Shown here piece by piece: positions 58,501 to 64,000 of a stretch of 64,000 bases of DNA. The DNA comes from Streptomyces sp. HUAS 15-9 (GTDB lineage Bacteria; Actinomycetota; Actinomycetes; Streptomycetales; Streptomycetaceae), in the NCBI RefSeq assembly GCF_025642155.1, contig NZ_CP106798.1, positions 5,146,001 to 5,210,000 of the forward strand. Reading direction: 5' to 3'. Every line of letters starts with the position of its first letter. Position 1 is the first letter of the stretch. The position numbers were made by a program, and so were the translations under genes. The notes beneath the pieces are model-generated. The model searched no databases. It saw only the letters and a program-made list of their open reading frames with translations, and was not told the DNA's origin.

Positions 58501-60489
58501 CTTCTTCGCGTTGTCCCGGTGGATCTTCGCCGCGTCCGCCGCGGACTTCGCCTGCCACTCGGCCGTCTTCGCGGCCTCCTTGCGGAACTCGGCCTTCGAC
58601 TGCGCGGCTTGCGCCAGGGCGCGCTGCGCGATGGTCGCGCTGTCGCCGGCGGAGGCGCGGGTCGCGGCCTCGGCGGTCTCACCGGCCTTCACGAGAGCTT
58701 GCAGCGCGGCCACCGCACCCTTGGTGACCTGTGCCTTCTGCTGACCGACCAGCAGGCCACGGCCGCGGGGGGCGCCGTTGCTGTCAGCGATGCCGTACGC
58801 GGCCGTAAGCGCCGTGTCCGACCTGGTCGCCGCCTTCTGCGCAGCCGCCAGTTGCGCCTTCAGAGCGGCCAGTTGCTTCTTCGCACCCGCCTGGGCCCCG
58901 GTGATGCCGGCCTTGGCCTTGGTGAACTGGGCGTTGTCCGGGTAGCCGGGGTTGTCGGTTCCGTCATGCCCCTGGGGGACGATGCGGATCTGCTGCGCGG
59001 CACTGCCGTTGCACGTGTACAGCTGGGTGTCGTTGCCGTTGGTGAAGGTGTGCAGGTCCAGGCACTTGTCGGTGGCGGCATTGCGCAGCTCGCCGGCGGC
59101 GCGGATGTCGAACTGCCACTGCTGCGGCCTGCTTCCGTTGCACGACCAGACCTGGATCTTCGTACCGTTGGCGTTGTTGCCGCTCTTCACGTCAAGGCAC
59201 TTGGCTGCCTTGGCGTTGAACAGGGCGTAGCCGCCGTCGTAGGAGCCCCAGAGCTTCCACTCCTGGGCCGTGCTGTTGTTGCAGGTGTAGATCTGCACCG
59301 GGGTGCCGTTGGCCGTGTTGCCGCCCTGGACGTCGAGGCACTTGCCCTTGGCGGCCTCGACCTTCATGGTCAGCGAGGCGTCGCCGATCCAGCCGATCCC
59401 GCCGGGGCTCCAGTAGTCCTGCCAGCGCGTGAGGTGGTCGGCGACCCAGGACTGGCCCAGCATGTCGCCGAGGGCCTTCGAGCCCTTGGAAAGAGCGTCG
59501 ACGGCATCCTCGTTCGCGTCGAGGATCTGGTTGCGCTGGGTGGCCTGGGAGGTGACCTCCTGCTGCCACTCGCCGGCCGCGGTGGCGGTGATGTCGCCGA
59601 GCACGTTGTCCGGGTCGAGCGGGTCGCGCCAGCCGCACGCGGCGAACCGGGACTTCACGTCCTCCACGGCGATGCGGTACTCCGGCGTGCCCGGCTGCGG
59701 TGCGGTGCGCGGGAAGCCGCCGGAGGACAGGAGGATACGGGCGTCGTCGGCTCCCGCGTTGTGACCGGGACCGCCGTGCATCCACTCGAAGGCGTCGCGT
59801 TCGGCGAGCGCACGGTTCCACTCCGCCTGCGTCATGCCCGCCGGATCGGGGGCCTTGCCGTAGAGCGGACCGCCCAGAGCGTCGACGGCCTTGAGGGTCT
59901 TCTCGTCGGCCTTCGGGGTGGCGTCCTCGTAGAAGCCGTCGTCGGTCTTCCAGAACCGGTCCGCGATCCAGGAGGTCAGACCAGTCTGCCCGTAGAACGT
60001 CTGCTGGCCGTCACCGGGAGAACCGGGCGGCGAGTCGAAGGCGGGAACGTTGCCTGGATGGGCGAGACCAGCGAGCGGCTTTGCCCAGGCGTCCCGCTGG
60101 GCGGAGAGCGCGTCCAGCTCCTTGTCGGCCGCGTCCCGGTCCTTGTTGTACGCGACGGCGAGGGGCGTCTGCTCCCAGTGCTTCCGGTCGGCCAGGACGT
60201 GGAGCTTGTCGGCGGGCTGGTTGAGGCCGTCCTGGGCGGTCGTGGCCATCGACGGGCCGCCGAGCCGCAGCACGTCGGCCATCAGGCACTGGTCCTGCCG
60301 CAGTTGCTCGGCGGCCGTGTCGTCGTACCAGGGAGAGGAGTCGCCCACCGGTTCGGCGCCCAGGCTGGTCAGGCCGGGCTGAACCGCGAGACCGGCCAGG
60401 ACGGCCAGGGCGGCGACGGAGGTGACAGCGGAGGTGAGTTTTTGTGATCTTCGTGTTCCGGGCAGCCGGAACCACGGTCTGGGGTGCAA
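55510..60489 (-). CDS. Secreted polymorphic toxin with ricin-type lectin, Ala-rich coiled coil, Hint domain and unknown tip
   Basis: 1659 residues from TTG 60489, with AAAGGGA ~9 bases upstream; no in-frame ATG fits. A signal peptide (hydrophobic core 21-36) is followed by a helical domain (50-360). A three-repeat ricin B lectin lies at about 376-505 (QEW and QQW motifs, CLDVQGG/CLDVKSG/CLDLH). An Ala/Lys/Asp-rich helix follows at ~525-1150. After a Cys-containing region, a Hint domain (about 1374-1517) starts CETNSFPGATEVLMADG and ends ILVHNC, for autocleavage of the last 142 residues. The tip (1518-1659, ending GYCHHC) matches no toxin family I know. Likely acts in contact or diffusible killing of competitors. 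Confidence 0.85.
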   Translation of the reverse strand: MHPRPWFRLPGTRRSQKLTSAVTSVAALAVLAGLAVQPGLTSLGAEPVGDSSPWYDDTAAEQLRQDQCLMADVLRLGGPSMATTAQDGLNQPADKLHVLADRKHWEQTPLAVAYNKDRDAADKELDALSAQRDAWAKPLAGLAHPGNVPAFDSPPGSPGDGQQTFYGQTGLTSWIADRFWKTDDGFYEDATPKADEKTLKAVDALGGPLYGKAPDPAGMTQAEWNRALAERDAFEWMHGGPGHNAGADDARILLSSGGFPRTAPQPGTPEYRIAVEDVKSRFAACGWRDPLDPDNVLGDITATAAGEWQQEVTSQATQRNQILDANEDAVDALSKGSKALGDMLGQSWVADHLTRWQDYWSPGGIGWIGDASLTMKVEAAKGKCLDVQGGNTANGTPVQIYTCNNSTAQEWKLWGSYDGGYALFNAKAAKCLDVKSGNNANGTKIQVWSCNGSRPQQWQFDIRAAGELRNAATDKCLDLHTFTNGNDTQLYTCNGSAAQQIRIVPQGHDGTDNPGYPDNAQFTKAKAGITGAQAGAKKQLAALKAQLAAAQKAATRSDTALTAAYGIADSNGAPRGRGLLVGQQKAQVTKGAVAALQALVKAGETAEAATRASAGDSATIAQRALAQAAQSKAEFRKEAAKTAEWQAKSAADAAKIHRDNAKKDKETAEAKLSDAVKAEGDAKAAAADAHAKRLAAEAEEKTAKAEKENAAAKQAEAAQHRKNAESEATKAKDAKDKAEAAEKTAGDRRDDAVKASNHARDMRDDAWDAKQKSDALRAKADAKRAYADSLDSHEGADAARAAANDADKAADDAETAATKARSEADAATKAAADADAAATRAEAAAKRARSDADTAQADKLKADAAVKTATSAVADAIKASQDAATEAKTAVKLADEAEQHAKDSKTQANKANEEAGKALAASAKAAGYAHVTAQAAVDAGEAATQVANPANDAIQLGSRYIDTDSAAGLVVLTGQASKSIADQQQAVADAHAKNAAAEAQAAKNLADQAKGDAKEAYQHAANAAQYAADARTYSKDALGYAADAAKAAAAASASLARTIEYDKQAADDAAAADKAAGNAEGYAKDARDSADTAELDAAAARSAAAQAEQDAKDARAAATRADTAATEAEQAAKDADKYAKEAQQAATETQNKENGKQVQTGTILDSAGHIGNVFYVVDHYENVGEPKTLSKTSACDDWKSRIVYTGDCTVTAKITYKAILNLYLCTAEDLNPAYNICPSESAVYLGQQPSEEMTKEVTHTITLAEFNANIDPIDILFGSWIDCGKKIGSILKITSGGGGNWGGCGWAALDVASLFAGKAVRPIADAVRAVDAAMRTGIGVADALKALRTLRIDADALAGIERSARISEEFRVACETNSFPGATEVLMADGSRRPISQVGVGDRLTAMDPATGQLQTRQVNDTFKHDTQRLVDITVADGGKLASTAGHKFYVVDRGWTLVSDLHVGDRLRTPDGSVHPVTALLDRSGLTPRTVYDLTVDDLHTFFVLAGATPILVHNCKVALGWQRDGALDAWARLPGNKFTTFSLARRQDFAALARQAIADPNVELHVNMTGLERYGDFMDAAKRGLLAGEADHATDYEMSLIARAVANGQRTWSSVRFYYPTGADDAMQLKKIDMPDLSKLGKLDPVDGSKFGYCHHC

Positions 60490-61040
60490 GGAAGCATCCC
60501 TTTCTGCCTTCAGAGGGGGGTGGGCCGGAAGAGCGGCCGAAGGGTCAGGGCAGTGGTGTGGTTCTGATGAGAGCTCAGAGGCTCAGGCATCCGGATGACT
60601 TGACGCGTGCGTACGGCCGGTACGACGGCATGGCGATGCAACCTCTCCCCGTGAGCGACGGCGTTCCCCCGGTCGCTGACTGATGTGCGCGCTCGCGGAA
60701 TGGTCAGGTTCCGTCACGCACGGCGGTCACCTTATGTAGGCACAACCCTGGTCGTACAGGTGTTTGTGCCGCATCGAGGGGTGCTGGCGCGAAAGGTCCT
60801 ACTGATCGGTAGCTTGCGCTCCAGGCCCCTGAGGTCCCCTCTTTCAAGGGGATTCTGTGTGTTTTCTGTGCGCATTAGGGGGTCGGTGGTGTGGATTCCG
60901 TGAACAAAGATGGCCGAATTTCGACCCCCGATGAGCGGGTGCGCCCACTCGCCGGAAGGGCTCGTACGACGGTGGGAATTTCCGATTTCGGGCACGCGGC
61001 GGCTACTTTCATGCCGGCGTCGGCCCATAGGCTGCGGCAC
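60490..61040. other. Divergent intergenic region between the toxin gene and glmS
   Basis: 551 bases with no gene I can support. It contains the leader of the toxin gene and that of glmS, and a small CCCCT/AGGGG hairpin (60836-60851). An in-frame extension of glmS to 60891 is rejected because GlmS needs Cys directly after Met. No clear promoter pair was recognised. Confidence 0.5.
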
Positions 61041-62888
61041 ATGTGCGGAATCGTGGGATACGTGGGGTCGCAGTCGGCGCTCGATGTCGTGATGGCCGGG
61101 CTGAAACGGCTCGAATACCGGGGGTACGACTCGGGGGGCGTCGCCGTGCTGGCGGACGGCGGTCTAGCCACCGCGAAGAAGGCGGGCAAGCTGGTCAATC
61201 TGGAGAAGGAGCTGGTCGAACGGCCGCTGCCGAGCGGCACTACCGGTATCGGGCACACCCGTTGGGCCACGCACGGCGGTCCGACCGACGCCAACGCACA
61301 CCCGCACCTCGACAACGCGGGCCGGGTCGCGGTCGTGCACAACGGGATCATCGAGAACTTCGCGCTGCTGCGGGCCGAACTGGCGGAGCGCGGCCATGAG
61401 CTGGCCTCCGAGACGGACACCGAGGTGGTCGCCCATCTGCTCGCCGAGGAGTTCTCCGTGACCTCCGACCTCGCGGACGCGATGCGGCTGGTGTGCCGGC
61501 AGCTGGAGGGCGCGTTCACGCTGGTCGCGGCACACGCCGACGCGCCGGACGTGGTCGTCGGCGCGCGGCGGAACTCACCGCTCGTGGTGGGCGTTGGAGA
61601 GGGCGAGGCCTTTCTCGCCTCGGACGTCGCCGCGTTCATCGACCACACGCGGTCGGCGGTCGAGCTGGGCCAGGACCAGGTGGTGGAACTGCGCCGGGAC
61701 GGTGTGACGGTGACCGGCTTCGACGGCCGTCTGGCGGAGGTGCGCTCCTATCACATCGACTGGGACGCGTCGGCAGCGGAAAAGGGGGGTTATGACTACT
61801 TCATGCTCAAGGAGATCGCCGAGCAGCCCAAGGCGGTCGCCGATACGCTCCTGGGCCGCATCGACGCGGCCGGCTCGCTGACCCTGGACGAGGTCCGCAT
61901 CAGCGCCGCCGAACTGCGCGAGGTGGACAAGGTCGTCATCGTCGCGTGCGGTACGGCCTTCCATGCGGGGTTGATCGCCAAGTACGCCATCGAGCACTGG
62001 ACGCGTATCCCTTGCGAGGTGGAACTGGCGAGTGAGTTCCGCTACCGGGACCCGATCCTCGACTCACGCAGCCTGGTCATCGCCATCTCGCAGTCCGGCG
62101 AGACGATGGACACCCTGATGGCCCTCAGGCATGCCCGCGAACAGGGCTCCAAGGTGCTGGCGATCTGCAACACCAACGGTTCGACGATCCCGCGCGAGTC
62201 GGACGCGGTGCTGTACACGCACGCCGGGCCGGAGGTCGCGGTCGCCTCGACCAAGGCGTTCCTGACCCAACTGGTCGCCTGCTACCTGGTCGCGCTGTAC
62301 CTCGGCCAGGTGCGGGGCACCAAGTGGGGCGACGAGATCGGTGCCGTGATCCGGGACCTGTCGAAGATCTCGTGCGAGGTCGAGCGGGTCCTGGAGACCA
62401 TGGAGCCGGTACGCGCGCTGGCCCGCACGCTCGCCACCAAGAACACGGTGCTGTTCCTGGGGCGGCATGTGGGCTACCCGGTGGCCCTGGAGGGTGCCCT
62501 CAAGCTCAAGGAACTCGCCTATATGCATGCCGAGGGCTTCGCCGCGGGCGAGCTGAAGCACGGCCCGATCGCGCTGATCGAGGAGGACCTCCCGGTGGTG
62601 GTCGTCGTGCCCTCGCCACGCGGCCGGTCCGTCCTCCACGACAAGATCGTCTCCAACATCCAGGAGATCCGCGCCCGGGGCGCACGCACGATCGTGATCG
62701 CGGAGGAGGGCGACGAGGCGGTGGTCCCGTACGCGGACCACTTGATCCGGATCCCGGCCACGCCGACGTTGCTCCAGCCGCTGGTGGCCACAGTGCCGTT
62801 GCAGGTCTTCGCGTGTGAGCTGGCTACCGCCCGGGGGAACGAAGTGGATCAGCCGCGGAACCTGGCGAAGTCGGTGACGGTGGAGTAG
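61041..62888 (+). CDS. glmS: Glutamine--fructose-6-phosphate aminotransferase (isomerising)
   Basis: 615 residues starting MCGIVGYVGSQSA; Cys after Met is the glutaminase nucleophile, which fixes the start. N-terminal Ntn glutamine amidotransferase (TRWATHGGPTDANAHPH), then two SIS domains (AISQSGETMDTLMAL, GRHVGYPVALEGALKLKE), ending RNLAKSVTVE. Makes GlcN-6-P, the substrate of GlmM. Its last 40 bases overlap the convergent DUF397 gene. No glmS ribozyme is seen upstream. Confidence 0.96.
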   Translation: MCGIVGYVGSQSALDVVMAGLKRLEYRGYDSGGVAVLADGGLATAKKAGKLVNLEKELVERPLPSGTTGIGHTRWATHGGPTDANAHPHLDNAGRVAVVHNGIIENFALLRAELAERGHELASETDTEVVAHLLAEEFSVTSDLADAMRLVCRQLEGAFTLVAAHADAPDVVVGARRNSPLVVGVGEGEAFLASDVAAFIDHTRSAVELGQDQVVELRRDGVTVTGFDGRLAEVRSYHIDWDASAAEKGGYDYFMLKEIAEQPKAVADTLLGRIDAAGSLTLDEVRISAAELREVDKVVIVACGTAFHAGLIAKYAIEHWTRIPCEVELASEFRYRDPILDSRSLVIAISQSGETMDTLMALRHAREQGSKVLAICNTNGSTIPRESDAVLYTHAGPEVAVASTKAFLTQLVACYLVALYLGQVRGTKWGDEIGAVIRDLSKISCEVERVLETMEPVRALARTLATKNTVLFLGRHVGYPVALEGALKLKELAYMHAEGFAAGELKHGPIALIEEDLPVVVVVPSPRGRSVLHDKIVSNIQEIRARGARTIVIAEEGDEAVVPYADHLIRIPATPTLLQPLVATVPLQVFACELATARGNEVDQPRNLAKSVTVE

Positions 62889-63064
62889 CCGGGGTCTTTC
62901 AGGGCTTCTACGAAGGGGGTGAAGGCTCCGGTCGGGAAGGTGAGGGTTGCCCTGGCCGGGGTCTTTGTGTCGCGGACGGCTATGTGGGTGGGGGAGTTGG
63001 CGATTTCTACGCAGTTGTTGCCGTCGTCGGGGCCTGAGTAGGACGACTTCCGCCAGTTGTCCAT
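62849..63064 (-). CDS. DUF397 protein, convergent and overlapping with glmS
   Basis: 71 residues from ATG 63064: MDNWRKSSYSGPDDGNNCVEIA, RDTKTPARATLTFPTGAFTPFVEAL. The family normally ends about there; the extra ~15 residues (DPGYSTVTDFARFRG) are encoded antisense to the end of glmS. Placed 7 bases after the XRE gene at 63072, with which it forms a pair. Confidence 0.88.
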   Translation of the reverse strand: MDNWRKSSYSGPDDGNNCVEIANSPTHIAVRDTKTPARATLTFPTGAFTPFVEALKDPGYSTVTDFARFRG

Positions 63065-63071
63065 GGGTGCC

Positions 63072-63908
63072 TCACAGCTCTTTCGCCAGCCGGTTGATGA
63101 AGTCACGCGACCGTTCCAGGTCGAGCGATACGGCTTCCACTTTACGGAAGCGCGTTCGAAATGTGCTGAGCTGTGCTTCGGAGTCGATGAAGGCCGAGCC
63201 ATGGGGCACGTCGCGGACGACTGTGTCCAGTTTGGGCAGGGGGCCACCGAAGTAGGTCATAGTGCTGGCGGCTCTGCCGAAGCCGTCCAGGTCGAAGGGG
63301 ATGACGCGCACGGTGATGCGGTCCGCCTCGGAGAGGTCCAACAGCTTGGTGAGTTGAGCCCGGGAGGCGGCGCGGTCGCTGACCCTGATACGGAGGGCTG
63401 ACTCGTGGATCACCAACTCGTACGGGATGGAGATCTGCTGGCGCCTCATTCGGTGAAGGACGCGCAACTCAAGCTCGTCGTGGGTCAGCTCGGGCACCCT
63501 GGAGGAGAAGACCGCACGGGCGTAGTCCTCCGTCTGCAGAAGGCCCGGCACGTACAGGATCGCAATCTCGTTCAGGAACCTGGCGTGGTGGTCCAGTTCG
63601 GCGAGGTCCAGGAACGACGTGGGAAGCAGGCCTCGGTACTCCTCCCACCAGCCGCGTGTCCGATCGGTGGCCATTGCGACCAAGGCGTCGATGAACTCGT
63701 TGTCCGTGCAGGCGTAGTGGGATGCGAGGCGGCGCAGTCGTTTTTCGCTCACCCCTGAGAGGCCGGACTCGATGTGGCTGATCTGGACGGGGTTCACCCC
63801 GATCATTGCAGCTGCCTGACGGGCACTCAGGCCTGCCGCGTCGCGGAGTCTTCGTAGCTCGACCGCCAGGCGCATCTGACGTGCCGTGGGTTCACGCCTC
63901 GTCGTCAT
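63072..63908 (-). CDS. XRE-family regulator with DUF5753 (Scr1-like)
   Basis: 278 residues from ATG 63908 (RBS GAGGAGGAGC). XRE HTH at about 13-68 (ELRRLRDAAGLSARQAAAMIG, QISHIESGLSGVSEKRLRRL), then DUF5753 (WWEEYRGLLPTSFLDLAELD, ILYVPGLLQTEDYARAVFSS to DFINRLAKEL). Only distantly similar to the copy at 15672, so the two pairs are separate acquisitions or old duplicates. The remaining 63909-64000 holds its upstream region. Confidence 0.9.
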   Translation of the reverse strand: MTTRREPTARQMRLAVELRRLRDAAGLSARQAAAMIGVNPVQISHIESGLSGVSEKRLRRLASHYACTDNEFIDALVAMATDRTRGWWEEYRGLLPTSFLDLAELDHHARFLNEIAILYVPGLLQTEDYARAVFSSRVPELTHDELELRVLHRMRRQQISIPYELVIHESALRIRVSDRAASRAQLTKLLDLSEADRITVRVIPFDLDGFGRAASTMTYFGGPLPKLDTVVRDVPHGSAFIDSEAQLSTFRTRFRKVEAVSLDLERSRDFINRLAKEL

Positions 63909-64000
63909 CGACCGCTCCTCCTCGTTCGGGGTCAGATTAGGGGATCGACTTGCCCGACCGAAAGATTAACCCCTACCGTCAGTGACGCAACGCACACACA

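Noticed and set aside
56713..60447. 1244-codon plus-strand frame rich in Gly/Val/Leu
   Set aside because: Antisense of the Ala/Lys repeat helix of the large toxin; composition mirrors the repeats and no domain is visible.
60891..61040. 50-codon N-terminal extension of glmS
   Set aside because: GlmS requires the catalytic Cys right after the initiator Met; ATG 61041 gives MCGIVG.

Overview
The window is chromosomal DNA from a Streptomyces-like actinomycete. G+C is very high and codons end mostly in G or C. GTG starts and TGATG, ATGA or GTGA stop/start overlaps are frequent. It also carries XRE/DUF397 gene pairs, long N- or C-terminal extensions on ribosomal proteins (S5, S9, L17, L23) and the gene order rpoC - rpsL-rpsG-fusA-tuf - S10 - spc - alpha - truA - rplM-rpsI - glmM - coaA - glmS.

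Layout. 1-34: last codons of rpoC. 102-6222 (minus): a compact five-gene unit encoding a class III nucleotide cyclase homologue, a degenerate P-loop/HEAT-like protein, an SPFH-like protein, a three-helix protein resembling Pycsar effectors, and an M48 membrane metalloprotease. A Crp/Fnr regulator lies upstream on the same strand behind a 24-bp repeat tract. 7819-12178: the str operon. 12179-15081: an IS256-family element inside a large inverted pair of 63-bp repeat arrays. 15082-21811: accessory DNA with an anti-sigma-type ATPase, an XRE-DUF397 pair, a WXG-like protein, a truncated Rhs gene ending in a PIN toxin tip, a candidate immunity gene and a decaying ORF. 22066-38535: S10, spc and alpha operons with secY, adk, map, infA and rpmJ; truA follows. 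39661-46293: a probable exopolysaccharide cluster (synthase-type GT2, GH26 lipoprotein, membrane glycosyltransferase, UDP-glucose dehydrogenase, DPM-like GT2). 46323-48466: a membrane protein and a G-rich minisatellite. 48467-52095: rplM-rpsI, glmM and coaA. 52343-60489: a polymorphic-toxin area with a 1659-residue secreted toxin (ricin-type lectin, long Ala-rich helix, Hint protease, unknown tip), its neighbour immunity gene and several orphan tips and fragments. 61041-63908: glmS and, convergent with it, a second DUF397/XRE pair.

The best candidate for an undescribed system is the 102-6222 unit. The cyclase homologue ends, and the adjacent P-loop protein begins, with the same roughly 26-residue Gly-rich motif (22 of 26 identical). 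Adjacent genes sharing a terminal motif is the arrangement known for amyloid-type or other homotypic signalling between STAND receptors and effectors. The same operon carries a Pycsar-type transmembrane effector. This suggests an immune or stress circuit in which the P-loop protein senses, the cyclase makes a nucleotide signal and membrane proteins respond. That function is inference.

No tRNA, rRNA or CRISPR array was recognised.
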